The position numbers and the translations under genes are program-made. A DNA stretch of 64,000 nt. Origin: an uncultured Gemmata sp. (lineage in GTDB: Bacteria > Planctomycetota > Planctomycetia > Gemmatales > Gemmataceae). Below, piece after piece: positions 17,264 through 26,630 of this stretch (the stretch's first letter is position 1; each line of letters opens with the position of its first letter). Under the pieces are notes generated by a model. The model searched no databases and was not told the DNA's origin. It worked only from the letters and a program-made list of their open reading frames with translations. Location of the stretch: positions 62,001-126,000 of the forward strand of contig CALDUT010000012.1 of NCBI GenBank assembly GCA_937924775.1. Reading direction: 5' to 3'.

Positions 17264-17674
17264 CTAGGATTTCTTCTTCTTTTTCTTCTTCGTTGCCGAC
17301 AGGGTCAGGGGTTTGCCCGCGCTGGTGGGTTCTGCGACCGGTGGTGTGTCGTCGCGGGCCTCGACAACCGCCGCGAGCAGGTCGGCTCGTTGTTTTTTCT
17401 TCTTTTTCTTTTTCTTCTTGTCCTTCTTGGACTTACGCGAAAACAGGCCATCGGGCGGCGGCACCAGATCATCGATCAGTTGGCCCGGTCGGACCCCGAG
17501 CGCCTCGGCCAGCGCAATCAAGGTGCTGGCTCGCGGATCGGCTTTGCGGGCTTGTTCGATTTTCGTGATCAGCGACAAACTCAAATCCGCTCGATCCGCG
17601 ACTTCCTGCTGCGATAAGCCCGCCGCTTCCCGCAAGGTCCGCAACCGGTACGCAATATTTTTCGACAGCCCCAT
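17264..17674 (-). CDS. XRE-family helix-turn-helix regulator with lysine-rich C-terminus
   Basis: The 136-residue protein opens with a Cro/CI-type helix-turn-helix at about 5-62 (RLRTLREAAGLSQQEVADRA, LSLITKIEQARKADPRASTL, LAEALGV). The remainder is low complexity with two lysine runs, one of nine lysines around residues 83-91 and one of seven at the C-terminal end. These runs could bind nucleic acid non-specifically, similar to lysine tails of bacterial histone-like proteins. ATG 17674 follows GGAGG. The 515 bases upstream contain repeated palindromes that may be its operators. Confidence 0.88.
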   Translation of the reverse strand: MGLSKNIAYRLRTLREAAGLSQQEVADRADLSLSLITKIEQARKADPRASTLIALAEALGVRPGQLIDDLVPPPDGLFSRKSKKDKKKKKKKKKQRADLLAAVVEARDDTPPVAEPTSAGKPLTLSATKKKKKKKS

Positions 17675-17772
17675 TGGCCGCCTCCATCCCCGTGGGACAT
17701 GGAACATGTAGATTGTGTGTGGATATGATGATAGCTTTTCATCAATGGCACTCAAGTGCTACTGCTTACGAA

Positions 17773-18111
17773 TGGAGAAAACTTCACAATTCGCGAACTT
17801 TTTGGACCCAGCAGGTCACCGGACCAGACATGTGACACATTTCACAAACTTTTCTTTACAAACTTTTTGCTCCGGCCGCGGTTGGCGGGGGTCGATTGTC
17901 GCAGTTGCTGCCTCGCCGCCCCCTCAGGATGGGGCGGACCATCTCCAGCTGCGGCGTTGTGAAAAACTTCACAAACTCCAGGGCTACCGGCGGCCGAACT
18001 GCCTTCCCCGCGATGGTGGCTGAAACGCCTCCAACCCGCCGATCATTAATGAGGCCCTCTTTTTTCCCTCCCGAGGACGGTTTTCCCTGCGGCTTTGTGA
18101 AAAATCTCACA
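17773..18111. promoter_or_regulatory. Cluster of TGTGA-N6-TCACA palindromes
   Basis: Three perfect TGTGA-N6-TCACA sites occur at 17831-17846, 17958-17973 and 18096-18111, and a degenerate fourth (TGGAG-N6-TCACA) at 17773-17788. Two of them share AAAACT as part of the centre. This is the classical CRP/FNR-family site layout. They fill the gene-free gap 17675-18189 between the XRE regulator and the PEBP-like gene, both on the minus strand. The binding protein may be a CRP-like factor or the XRE protein itself; the gap contains no convincing coding region. Confidence 0.6.
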
Positions 18112-18189
18112 AAAGCTGGGCGAATACCGATGCCCGATCGCGAACCGGCGACGGATTGAGGTTCTTTGAAAGCGCGAGCTTTCCGCGGT

Positions 18190-18669
18190 TTAGGGTTTCT
18201 TTTTCTGATAGGTTCCCATCAGTTGCGTTTGTGCCAGAATGTGGCCGGTCATGGCATTCTCCAGCTCGGCTTTGGTGGGTTGGTGCAGATCGGGCAGCTC
18301 GCAATCCAGCGCGTAAAGTTTGAAGAAGTAACGGTGACGGCCAATCGGCGGGCAGGGGCCGCCGTAGCCTGTCCGTTTCCAATCATTGGTGCCTTCGCGG
18401 GTCCCCGGGGGAAGCGCTGCGGAGGCGACCGCCGCGGGCAACTGCGTGGTAGTCGCCGGGATGTTGTAGAGTACCCAGTGAACCCACGTCATTTTCGGTT
18501 TCGCCGGATCAGGCGCGTCGGGATCATCGACGATCAACGCGAAGCTCTTAGTGCCCGCGGGAGCCTCCGACCACGCCAACGGCGGCGAAGTATCCGCCCC
18601 TTCGCAGGTGTGAACTTGGGGAATTTCGCTGCCTTGCGTGAAAGCCGACGAAGTGAGCGTGAACGCCAT
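18190..18669 (-). CDS. YbhB/YbcL family (PEBP, Raf kinase inhibitor-like) protein
   Basis: The 159-residue protein has the PEBP ligand-pocket motifs VDDPDAPDP near 47-55 and PPIGRHRYFFKLYALD in the second half, with length and order as in E. coli YbhB. Members bind small anionic ligands; the cellular role in bacteria is not settled. No signal peptide is seen, so it is probably cytoplasmic. ATG 18669 is preceded by GGGAGG six bases away. It faces nhaA divergently over 245 bases. Confidence 0.92.
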   Translation of the reverse strand: MAFTLTSSAFTQGSEIPQVHTCEGADTSPPLAWSEAPAGTKSFALIVDDPDAPDPAKPKMTWVHWVLYNIPATTTQLPAAVASAALPPGTREGTNDWKRTGYGGPCPPIGRHRYFFKLYALDCELPDLHQPTKAELENAMTGHILAQTQLMGTYQKKKP

Positions 18670-18914
18670 AACTACCTCCCGATGCCAACGTATACGCTGG
18701 AACCGATCCACGCGGCCTCACGCGGAAGACCAGGAACCGTCCAGCAGGCGAGCGGCTGGCCAGCCGTCGCTTCGCTCCCTATTGTCGTTTCTTGTCTCCG
18801 CGTTGCAACCGGGGCCGGGGAGCCGTCCCGCTGCGACCCCGAAGGCCATATGCTCCCGGGAGCGACCGTTTGCTCCCTCTTTTTTCTGACGGCCAATCCT
18901 GTATCGTTGTGTCC

Positions 18915-20267
18915 ATGAAAAACAATAAAGACACGGATTTATCCCAGAAAGTTCTTCCACCCCAGCCGATCAAGCGGTTCACCCGCCCACTGGTGCTGTT
19001 TTTAGAAGTCGAATCGGCCAGCGGCGTGGTGCTGATATTTTGCACGGCCATCGCCCTGATCTTGGCGAACACGCCAGCCACGGAACAGGCTTACCACGAT
19101 TTCTGGCACACACCGATTTACCTTCAACTGGGCGATTACAAACTCGGTGGCGATCTGGCCCATTTTCTCATCAACGATGTGTTGATGACGATTTTCTTTT
19201 TCGTGGTCGGTTTGGAAATCAAGCGGGAACTGGTCGCGGGGGAACTGCGGGACCCGCGGAAGGCCGCCCTGCCCATCGCCGCGGCGCTAGGCGGGATGAT
19301 TCTTCCGGCGATGATTTACATGGGCCTGCAAGCCCAACACTGGGGCGAACCGGAGTTCCGCGGCTGGGGCGTGCCGATGGCTACCGACATTGCCTTTGTC
19401 GTCGGTGTAATGGCCCTTTTGGGCAAGCGTGTGCCCTTTGGTCTGAAGATCATGCTGCTGTCGCTGGCGATTGCCGACGACATCGGAGCGGTGGTGGTGA
19501 TTGCCGCGTTCTATAGCTCTGGGTTGGATTGGCTGATGCTGGCCCTGGCCGGCGGCGGCTTTGGCATCACCTACACGCTCAACCGGCTGGGGGTGCGTGC
19601 AGTCCCGGTGTATATCGTGGTGGGGGCGTTCATTTGGCTGGCGGTGTACAAATCCGGGGTTCACCCGACCGTCGCCGGCGTCCTCCTCGGCCTCCTGACA
19701 CCCTCCAGCGCCTGGATTGGCGATAAAACCCTCATCGAAGTACTGACCGAGGCCCTGCAACGGGCCCCCGGCGAAGGCCCCGAACGCCGGGAAGTGCTGA
19801 AAACCGTCGAATTCACTGCCCGCGAGGGCATTTCGCCCCTCGAACGCCTGGAAGTCGGACTGCACCCGTGGGTCGGCTTCCTCATCATGCCGCTTTTTGC
19901 TCTGGCCAACGCTGGTGTGCATATCGAACCGGCCGCGATTGCCGAACCGGTTTCGGTCGCGGTCGCGGTGGGGCTGTTTGTGGGCAAACCGCTGGGGGTG
20001 TTGCTCTTCAGCTATCTGGCGGTCAGCCTCGGGTGGGCGAAACTCCCTGAAGGCGTCAGTTGGCCGGTGCTGCTGGGTGGCGGTTGTCTGGCTGGGATTG
20101 GCTTCACTATGTCGCTGTTTGTGGCCGGCTTGGCCTTTGCCGACCACGAACGGCTGCTGATCGATGCGAAAATCGGGGTCTTCACCGGTTCATTGCTCAG
20201 CGCGATCTCCGGAATCGTCATTCTCCTGCTATCGCTGCGGCGGAAACCCCCCGCGGAGAATGATTGA
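18915..20267 (+). CDS. nhaA: Na+/H+ antiporter NhaA
   Basis: The 450-residue protein exchanges sodium for protons at the inner membrane. It has the NhaA core: FFFVVGLEIKRELVAGEL, ATDIAFVVGVMALLGKR (with the Asp equivalent to E. coli Asp133) and LAIADDIGAVVVIA with the adjacent ion-binding aspartates (163/164 type). The C-terminal half keeps FALANAGV and GKPLGV. It is longer than E. coli NhaA because of an N-terminal extension of about 20 residues and a loop near TEALQRAPGEGPERRE. ATG 18915 lacks an obvious ribosome site; the open frame upstream is not coding-like. Confidence 0.95.
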   Translation: MKNNKDTDLSQKVLPPQPIKRFTRPLVLFLEVESASGVVLIFCTAIALILANTPATEQAYHDFWHTPIYLQLGDYKLGGDLAHFLINDVLMTIFFFVVGLEIKRELVAGELRDPRKAALPIAAALGGMILPAMIYMGLQAQHWGEPEFRGWGVPMATDIAFVVGVMALLGKRVPFGLKIMLLSLAIADDIGAVVVIAAFYSSGLDWLMLALAGGGFGITYTLNRLGVRAVPVYIVVGAFIWLAVYKSGVHPTVAGVLLGLLTPSSAWIGDKTLIEVLTEALQRAPGEGPERREVLKTVEFTAREGISPLERLEVGLHPWVGFLIMPLFALANAGVHIEPAAIAEPVSVAVAVGLFVGKPLGVLLFSYLAVSLGWAKLPEGVSWPVLLGGGCLAGIGFTMSLFVAGLAFADHERLLIDAKIGVFTGSLLSAISGIVILLLSLRRKPPAEND

Positions 20268-20292
20268 TCCTCAGCCTCTCCCAGAAGCCAAT

Positions 20293-20313
20293 CCCCCCGG
20301 GCCCGCCGGGGGG
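20293..20313. terminator. GC hairpin after nhaA
   Basis: CCCCCCGG (20293-20300) and CCGGGGGG (20306-20313) form an 8-bp stem with loop GCCCG in the gap between the convergent nhaA and S9 peptidase genes. There is no T tract. A second small inverted repeat, TTTCAG/CTGAAA, lies near 20363-20381. Confidence 0.5.
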
Positions 20314-20382
20314 GGGCGACGGTGCCGCCCGGATGGATGAACGTCTTGGCGATCGTAAAATTTTCAGATGCTAGCTGAAACG

Positions 20383-22407
20383 TCACTTGTTGAGATACTT
20401 GGCAAACCACGCGAGGTCCCATTCCATTTTGGCTGTGCGGAAGGTGAGGGTGCCCAGCCCGTGGGGTTGGTTGGGGTATTCGCACAATTCGGTGGGCACG
20501 TTGAGGTATTCCTTCAGCGCCCGGTAGAGCATGCGGCTGTGGCCTGGCGGACAGCGGACGTCATTGGCTCCGACATGGATGATGGTGGGCGTGGTGACGT
20601 TACCCAGCCCGTAAGTCGGTGAGGTTTTCCGGTAAATCTCCGGTTGTTCCCACGGTAGGCCCTTTTTGAAGACGATCGGATACGCCGGTTCGTCGTTGAA
20701 CCCCCACTCGGCAACTGTGTCGAGAATGCCCGCTCCACTCGAGGCGGCTTTGATCTTCACCGGTGGGTTCTTGAGCGTGATGAGGCAGTTGGTCAGATAG
20801 CCGCCGTTGCTCCAGCCCATGACTGCGATCCGCTCCGGATCAGCGATTCCTTCTTGGATCAGATGCTGAATTCCGGCGAGAATGTCCTTCACTTCAAGAT
20901 CGTTCTCCTGGCCAACCAGATCGGTGAGGAATCGGTCGCCATAGCCGGTGGAACCACGGTAGTTGGGGCACAGCACCGCATAGCCGGCCGCGGCGAAATA
21001 GAGCCGGCCGTTGTGCGGGTCGAAGCGGAGATCGTTATAGCTGGCGGTGGTGGGTCCGCCGTGGATCGCGACGACCAAGGGCAGCGGCTTGTCGCCTTTT
21101 TTCCAGCCAAACGGCAATTCCAGCGGCCCGCCGACGCTGACACCATCCGGGGCTTTCCAGGTGATGTGCTGGATCCGAGGCAGTTTCCACGTCTTGGTGT
21201 GCGGGTTGACATCGGTGAGGTCGATGAACCGATCGGGGTAGTGGTACAGGCACAGATTGGGGAAGGCCTCGGCACGGCCGCGGACCATGGCGATGGGTAG
21301 CGTGTCCGCGGCTTTCTCGGCTACGGGAACATCGAACGCATAGATCACGTTGCTGGTGCTACGCAGGGATTTGCGGTCGCCCGTGACGACGTCGGCGGCG
21401 GCGAAGTTGACGCAGCCCCGTTCGTCGGTCAGGTAACAGAGTATCTGGGGAGAATGCCATTTGAGTGGCGAACCGTAGCCGCGAATGTGCTGGCCCTGGC
21501 GATCGAGCCGGGTGGTGGTCCATTGGCCGTCGGCGAATTGGCCGAGGATGATTTCCGCCGGGTACGCATCGTGAACGCAGCAGAAGGCGAAGCGGGTGCC
21601 ATCGGGATTCCACGCGAGGTTGTCGAGCCAGGCATAGGGGCTGGCGGCCTTGGCCCGGTAAATGTCCGTCGGCGGGGTGATGATCCGGCCGTTGTCCCAC
21701 ACATCCACGCGGCTTTCCCCCTCGGATTTCACCACCGAATCATCCAGCGCGGTGATCATCGCGATGCGTTTCCCGTCTGGTGTGACAGCGAATTCGCGGA
21801 TATAACGCTTGTCGGCCAGCACTTTTTTCGGCTGGTCGCCGCGGGGGATCGCGTACAACTCGCTGACAGTCCGGCGGCCGTGGCCGTAGTCGATGGTCGG
21901 GTACTTGTCCCGGAGGGGGGTGAAGTGGTCTGAGTCTGTCACTTTGGTGTCGATGGTGTAGAAAATCGCATCGGCCTGGGGGGCGTAATCGAAGTGAACG
22001 ACACCATCTTTGGCGTCGGTTATGGCCTCCGGTTTGCCGTTGAGGGGAATCTTCCACACCTGCGGTTTGGCTTTGTCTCCGCCGCGTTTGGCGAGGGTGT
22101 AAATCGATTGGCCGTCAGCACTCCATTTCGGGTGGCTGTCGCCGGCATGGTCGTTGGTCAGTTGCTGGGGCGGGGTTTGGCCGTCGGTCGCGACAACCCA
22201 CAGTTGCATGTCGCGGCGGTCGGTCTTCGGGTTCCAGGTGGCCAGAATATAGGCCACATGCTGACCCGAGGGTGACAGGGCCACTTCCGTAATCAGCTTG
22301 ACGCTGGCGTAATCGGCGGGGGTGATGCTATGGGTGCGTTCGGGAGGGGCCGCCGTCAGAGGGGCCACCACCCCGACGAGAAGACCAATCGCGAAGGTTC
22401 GATACAT
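20383..22407 (-). CDS. S9-family (prolyl oligopeptidase-like) serine peptidase, secreted
   Basis: The 674-residue protein has a signal peptide, an N-terminal beta-propeller region with WD40-like repeats (ALSPSGQHVAYI, SADGQSIYTLAKRGG), and a C-terminal alpha/beta-hydrolase domain. The catalytic triad is visible as Ser in MGWSNGGYLT, Asp in GANDVRCPPGHS and His in PNQPHGLG. The closest type is dipeptidyl aminopeptidase/acylaminoacyl peptidase, which cleaves short peptides. ATG 22407 follows AAAGGAG, and the upstream part of the open frame is unlikely to be translated. Confidence 0.92.
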   Translation of the reverse strand: MYRTFAIGLLVGVVAPLTAAPPERTHSITPADYASVKLITEVALSPSGQHVAYILATWNPKTDRRDMQLWVVATDGQTPPQQLTNDHAGDSHPKWSADGQSIYTLAKRGGDKAKPQVWKIPLNGKPEAITDAKDGVVHFDYAPQADAIFYTIDTKVTDSDHFTPLRDKYPTIDYGHGRRTVSELYAIPRGDQPKKVLADKRYIREFAVTPDGKRIAMITALDDSVVKSEGESRVDVWDNGRIITPPTDIYRAKAASPYAWLDNLAWNPDGTRFAFCCVHDAYPAEIILGQFADGQWTTTRLDRQGQHIRGYGSPLKWHSPQILCYLTDERGCVNFAAADVVTGDRKSLRSTSNVIYAFDVPVAEKAADTLPIAMVRGRAEAFPNLCLYHYPDRFIDLTDVNPHTKTWKLPRIQHITWKAPDGVSVGGPLELPFGWKKGDKPLPLVVAIHGGPTTASYNDLRFDPHNGRLYFAAAGYAVLCPNYRGSTGYGDRFLTDLVGQENDLEVKDILAGIQHLIQEGIADPERIAVMGWSNGGYLTNCLITLKNPPVKIKAASSGAGILDTVAEWGFNDEPAYPIVFKKGLPWEQPEIYRKTSPTYGLGNVTTPTIIHVGANDVRCPPGHSRMLYRALKEYLNVPTELCEYPNQPHGLGTLTFRTAKMEWDLAWFAKYLNK

Positions 22408-22628
22408 GGCCCACGCTCCTTTCCCAAAAGCGGATGGAGCCAGTATAGCAACGATTTCCGGCGACGAGGAAATTCCTCCAGGCGCTCGCGTGGACCACGT
22501 CCAGTCCAGTACGGCACGCCAGACAGGGGGGGGCGCAGGGCCGCCATCGGGGGAGCCGGCTTCTCCCCCGCCGCCAAAAGCGGGATTCATCCGCACCAGC
22601 TGTGGCAGGCGTCACCGGGGCGACAGCC

Positions 22629-24107
22629 TCAATCCTCGCCGTCGGGTTCCGCGCTCTCGGGGTGATATTTCCGAATGAGCTTGCGGACGGTGGCCCGGGC
22701 CAGGCCCAGCCAACGCCCAGCGACCAAGCGGTTATCGCCCACTTGCCGCAAGACTTCATCAAGGAGGGCCGGTTCGATCGCTTCAATGAGCCTTTGATGC
22801 AATTCGATCGGTTCTCGGCCGGCATGGGCTTGCACCTGTTCGCGCACCCACTCCACCACCAGCGACCGCAGCCGCTCCACGGTGGACGCTGCCCCGGTAG
22901 CGGTGGTAGGCTCGGGGAAATGCTCGGGCCGCAGCGGGCCGCCGCGTGCTTCGATGGCCGCATGCTCCAGCGCGTTGCGGAGTTCGCGAACGTTGCCCGG
23001 CCATGGCCGCGTTTGCAGAAATGCCAGGGTTTCCGCTGGCAGCATCGCGGCCGGATTCCTGAGGCCGAACTTGCGGAGGAAATGTTCTGCCAAAAGCGGA
23101 ATATCGTCGACACGGTCCCGGAGGGGGGGCAAGTGGATGGGGTAGACGTTAAGCCGAAAGAACAGATCCTGCCGGAACTGGCCCTCTCGCACCGCGGCCG
23201 ACAGATCCGCATGGGTCGCGGAGACGATCCGCACATCGACCGTATGTGTTTCATTGGTGCCCACCGGTTGCACCTCCTGCCGTTCTAACACGCGTAAGAG
23301 TTTGGCCTGCACCGGCAGCGGAATATCCGCCAGCTCATCGAGGAACACCGTGCCGCCGTCGGCCAGTTTCAGCAAGCCGACGCGGGCTTTCTCTGCTCCG
23401 GTGAACGCCCCGCGGACATGGCCGAAAAGTTCACTTTCCACCAGATTTTCGTTGTACGCTGCGATATGCGCCACCACGAACGGCAGCTGCCGCCGCAGGC
23501 TATTGGCGTGAATGGCACGGGCCACCAACTCTTTGCCGGTACCGCTTTCGCCGGTGATGAGAACGCAGGCATTCGACGGGGCCACCAAGGCAATGCGTTT
23601 GAAGACGGTTTGCATCGCTGGGCTGCGGCCCACGAGGGCATCGGGACCGTGTTCGTCATCCGCCGCCAGAGTGGGCTTTCGCTCCGCCCCGTGATCCTGG
23701 GCTTCGCGATGGGCCACGGCTCGCTGGGCGGTCGCGATCGCCTGGGCCAGATCGAAGGGCTTGGCCAAATAGTCGAACGCCCCGCCTTCGACCGCTTTGA
23801 CCGCGGTGTTCAGGTTCCCATGGGCCGTGATGACCACCACGGCCGTTTGCGGGGCCGCCTTCTTCAGTTCCCGCAACGCGGCCAGGCCGTCCATTCCGGG
23901 CAGGCGAACGTCGAGAAACACCACCTCTGGCTGTTCCCGATGGGCTTTGGCCAGGCCGTCTTCCGCCGTGGCCGCCACCCCCACGCGAAATCCCTCCCGC
24001 TCGAAGGCCCGCCGCAACGCCCAGGCAATCGGTTCTTCATCGTCGATAATCAGCACAGACGCTGGTCGCGACAACTTCCTTCCCCCCACCCGATGACAAC
24101 AACACAT
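22629..24107 (-). CDS. Sigma-54-dependent response regulator (NtrC type)
   Basis: The protein has a receiver domain with acidic pocket IIDDEEP and phosphorylation site VVFLDVRLPGMDG, a sigma-54 AAA+ domain with Walker A GESGTGKE, the sigma-54-contact loop GAFTGAEKA, Walker B TVFLDELADIP and arginine finger region FRQDLFFRLN, and a C-terminal Fis-type helix-turn-helix (GDNRLVAGRWLGLARATVRKLI). No sensor kinase is adjacent, so the partner is encoded elsewhere. The start is uncertain: ATG 24107 lacks a ribosome site, while TTG 24074, just after GGAAGGAAG, would give the more typical N-terminus SRPASVLIIDDE. Confidence 0.92.
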   Translation of the reverse strand: MCCCHRVGGRKLSRPASVLIIDDEEPIAWALRRAFEREGFRVGVAATAEDGLAKAHREQPEVVFLDVRLPGMDGLAALRELKKAAPQTAVVVITAHGNLNTAVKAVEGGAFDYLAKPFDLAQAIATAQRAVAHREAQDHGAERKPTLAADDEHGPDALVGRSPAMQTVFKRIALVAPSNACVLITGESGTGKELVARAIHANSLRRQLPFVVAHIAAYNENLVESELFGHVRGAFTGAEKARVGLLKLADGGTVFLDELADIPLPVQAKLLRVLERQEVQPVGTNETHTVDVRIVSATHADLSAAVREGQFRQDLFFRLNVYPIHLPPLRDRVDDIPLLAEHFLRKFGLRNPAAMLPAETLAFLQTRPWPGNVRELRNALEHAAIEARGGPLRPEHFPEPTTATGAASTVERLRSLVVEWVREQVQAHAGREPIELHQRLIEAIEPALLDEVLRQVGDNRLVAGRWLGLARATVRKLIRKYHPESAEPDGED

Positions 24108-24202
24108 CCGAGTTTCATGAATCTTACACCAAACCCCCGCAGACACCGACACAGCGGGCTGATACTACAACGAACGTTCTTCTCTCGAATAACGGAGCTG
24201 CC

Positions 24203-25009
24203 ATGATGCGCACGGCCATCAGCCTGATGTTAACCCTCGCCCCCCTGTCGGCCTTGGCCGCGGAACCGCAGGTCGAGATTGTGGCTCACCGCGGCGCTTC
24301 GTTCGATGCCCCGGAAAATACCCTCGCGGCGATCAAACTGGCGTGGGAACAAAACGCCGATGCCTCGGAATTCGATATTTTTCTGACCAAAGACGGCAAA
24401 ATCGTCGTCATCCACGATCCCACAACCAACCGCACCGCCGGGGTCGCCGGCAAGGTCGCGGAAATGACGCTCGACGAACTGCGGAAGCTTGACGTCGGCA
24501 AGTGGAAAGGGGCCCGGTTCGCCGGGGAGAAAATTCCCACGCTGGACGAAATGCTCGCCACCGTGCCTGCGGGCAAACGGGTGTTCATCGAAGTCAAATG
24601 CGGACCCGAGATTATCTCGGAGTTGGACCGGGTGCTGAAAGCCAGCGGCTTGAAACCCGAGCAAACCGCGATCATCAGCTTCCACGCCGAGGTCATCGCG
24701 GCAGTCAAGAAGGTTCGTCCCGACTTGCCCTGCTACTGGGTCGTTAGCCTGGCTCCCCGAGGCCAAAAACCGCGAACCGCCGAAGAACTGATCAAGAAAG
24801 CCAAGGAAATTCAGGCCGACGGGCTCGACCTGTCCGCCAATGCCGAGATTCTGGACAAAACCTTCGGTGATAAAGTGAAGCAAGCCGGATTAAAACTGTA
24901 CGTTTGGACCGTCAATGACGTAGAACTGGCCAAGAAGATGATCGCCGCCGGGGTCGAAAGCATCACGACCGACAAACCGGGCTGGCTCCGCGAACAGTTG
25001 GCGAAATAA
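24203..25009 (+). CDS. Secreted glycerophosphodiester phosphodiesterase
   Basis: The 268-residue protein has a signal peptide ending ALAAE and the GDPD active site: HRGASFDAPENT, SEFDIFLTKDGKIVVIHD (metal-binding Glu and Asp plus catalytic His) and FIEVKCG. It splits glycerophosphodiesters into glycerol-3-phosphate and an alcohol, so it could supply phosphate or glycerol from lipid debris. The C-terminal block YVWTVNDVELAKKMIAAGVESITTD is typical. Two adjacent ATG codons follow a GGAG. It stands alone, divergent from the NtrC-type gene. Confidence 0.94.
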   Translation: MMRTAISLMLTLAPLSALAAEPQVEIVAHRGASFDAPENTLAAIKLAWEQNADASEFDIFLTKDGKIVVIHDPTTNRTAGVAGKVAEMTLDELRKLDVGKWKGARFAGEKIPTLDEMLATVPAGKRVFIEVKCGPEIISELDRVLKASGLKPEQTAIISFHAEVIAAVKKVRPDLPCYWVVSLAPRGQKPRTAEELIKKAKEIQADGLDLSANAEILDKTFGDKVKQAGLKLYVWTVNDVELAKKMIAAGVESITTDKPGWLREQLAK

Positions 25010-25104
25010 TGGCTGTTCTTCGTGACCGCGGGGGGGCTGTGCCCCAAATACTGCCGCTACAATGAGTTCTGGTGAGCCGCAGACAAAGTCAGCGGGACCT
25101 GGCG

Positions 25105-25326
25105 TCAGCGGTTCGAGCAATAGTTGCCTACCGCCACATGCCGCCAGTGCAAACTTTGGCTGTGGCGGTAACGGGCCTCGGCTTCGTCGTGGTTCCCTTC
25201 GCCGTCGGCCTGTTCCGCGGATATCGGCTCGATGGTGGTCGCCGCGGAACTCAGCGACCGAGCAAAGCCCCATGCACTCAACGAACTCACCAGCGCCAAT
25301 CCGACCAGCAGCCGCCGCAGTGTCAT
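25105..25326 (-). CDS. Small secreted protein of unknown function
   Basis: A 73-residue frame starts at ATG 25326 after GAGGGCGGGG and begins with a good signal peptide (MTLRRLLVGLALVSSLSAWG). The remainder is polar with an acidic stretch (EQADGEGNHDEAEARYR) and ends shortly after. I do not recognise it. It fills the 392-bp gap between the glycerophosphodiesterase and the Nif3-like gene; the latter ends upstream on the same strand, so the two could be cotranscribed. Support is the signal peptide and ribosome site only. Confidence 0.45.
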   Translation of the reverse strand: MTLRRLLVGLALVSSLSAWGFARSLSSAATTIEPISAEQADGEGNHDEAEARYRHSQSLHWRHVAVGNYCSNR

Positions 25327-25401
25327 TGCCCCGCCCTCACGCGTCCATGCATCGCGGCAGGGCCATACCATGGGCGGAGCGGTAAGTCAACAGTCTGTGT
25401 T

Positions 25402-26514
25402 TCAAATTCGGGTCAGTGGGTCGCCTTCGACACGACTGGGCCAGGCGTTCAGACCGGGAAATTCGACAGCCAACTGCGCGGCCAGTTCCTCCACGGCAGG
25501 CCGCTCGGTCGCGTAGTGCCCCGGCAGGATCAACCCGATTCCGGCGCTCCGGGCTGCTAAGGCCTCGTGAAAACGCACTTCTCCGGTGAGGAAAACGTCA
25601 GCGTGTTGCTCGATGGCGTCACGGAGAAATTCCCCGGCGGCCCCGCACGCTACGGCGACTGTGCGCACCCGGCGGGAAAGTTCACCCACCACCTGAACCG
25701 TGTTCGCGGAAAGCGCCTGTTGCGCCCGCTGCGCCAGTTCGCCGAGTGTCGTTGGTTGTTCCAATTCGCCCATTCGCCCTTGGCCACCAGAAGGCATCGG
25801 CCGCAACGGGTAAACGTCGAACGCGGGTTCTTCGTAGCTGTGGGCCTGCCGCATAGCCGCAACGACTGATGCCACAAGCCTTTCGGGCACAACGACTTCC
25901 AACCGCCATTCAGGAACGGCTTCGCGCCGCCCTTTCTGCCCCACCACCGGGTGAGCAGCTTCGGTGCCAAAAAATGTACCGGTCCCCGCGATGCGGAAAC
26001 TGCATTCGTTGTATTCGCCAATCACCCCGGCCCCGGCGGCGAAGACCGCATCAGAAACTTTCTGCAAGTCCGAATCGGGTACAAACACCACCAGCTTGCA
26101 TTGCCGCGGGCCTGCGCGCGGCCGCAGCGGTACCGTGCGGGTGATGCCCAACCGCTGGCAGAGCCGATCGTTGATTCCACCACGGCAATTATCGAACGCC
26201 GTGTGCGGGGAATACACGGCCACACCGGCACGCACCAAGGGCAGCACCACCCGGCCATCCGGAGTGGTGGTGGTCAGTTTCTTGACGGCGCGAAACAGAA
26301 CCGGGTGATGGGTGACAATCAGATTCGCCCCATCGCGGACTGCTTCATCGACGACGTCGGGCGTGAGCGTCAGGCATGTGAGGAGCCGCTGCACCGTAGC
26401 GGCCGGGTCGCCCACCAGCAGGCCGACGTTGTCCCACTCGGCCGCCGTGGCACACGGGGCGAAACCATCCAGATACGCGGCAATGTCGGATACCGTTGGC
26501 ATGGGAAGTGGCAT
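25402..26514 (-). CDS. Nif3-like dinuclear metal centre protein (YqfO type)
   Basis: The 370-residue protein has the two Nif3 halves (WDNVGLLVG, IVTHHPVLF with paired metal-binding His, SPHTAFDN, and near the C-terminus FLTGEVRFHEALAA and GHYATERP) separated by an inserted domain of about 120 residues, as in the B. subtilis YqfO group, whose insert resembles CutA/PII proteins. Nif3 proteins form hexameric rings with two metals per subunit and are annotated as GTP cyclohydrolase 1 type 2 homologs, but the physiological reaction is not established. The start is chosen among nearby ATG codons (26514 or 26502); neither has a strong ribosome site. Confidence 0.9.
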   Translation of the reverse strand: MPLPMPTVSDIAAYLDGFAPCATAAEWDNVGLLVGDPAATVQRLLTCLTLTPDVVDEAVRDGANLIVTHHPVLFRAVKKLTTTTPDGRVVLPLVRAGVAVYSPHTAFDNCRGGINDRLCQRLGITRTVPLRPRAGPRQCKLVVFVPDSDLQKVSDAVFAAGAGVIGEYNECSFRIAGTGTFFGTEAAHPVVGQKGRREAVPEWRLEVVVPERLVASVVAAMRQAHSYEEPAFDVYPLRPMPSGGQGRMGELEQPTTLGELAQRAQQALSANTVQVVGELSRRVRTVAVACGAAGEFLRDAIEQHADVFLTGEVRFHEALAARSAGIGLILPGHYATERPAVEELAAQLAVEFPGLNAWPSRVEGDPLTRI

Positions 26515-26630
26515 TCGTTCGCAGGAAAGGTCCCCGCCGCTCGGGGGCAGAGACCCCAGGTTCTCCACAACACGGTCTCTCCATCAGAGTATGGAGACAA
26601 GGCCACAGCCGAGTATGGGAAAAAGAAGAC

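Noticed and set aside
17715-18159. Open frames of 60-100 residues in the palindrome-rich gap
   Set aside because: They arise from the repeated motifs themselves (for example repeats that read VKNFTN or VKFFTTP), have no ribosome sites and no known similarity.
22408-22628. Upstream extension of the S9 peptidase by 63 codons
   Set aside because: The extension is Gly/Pro-rich, has no ribosome site and lies before a clear signal peptide preceded by AAAGGAG.
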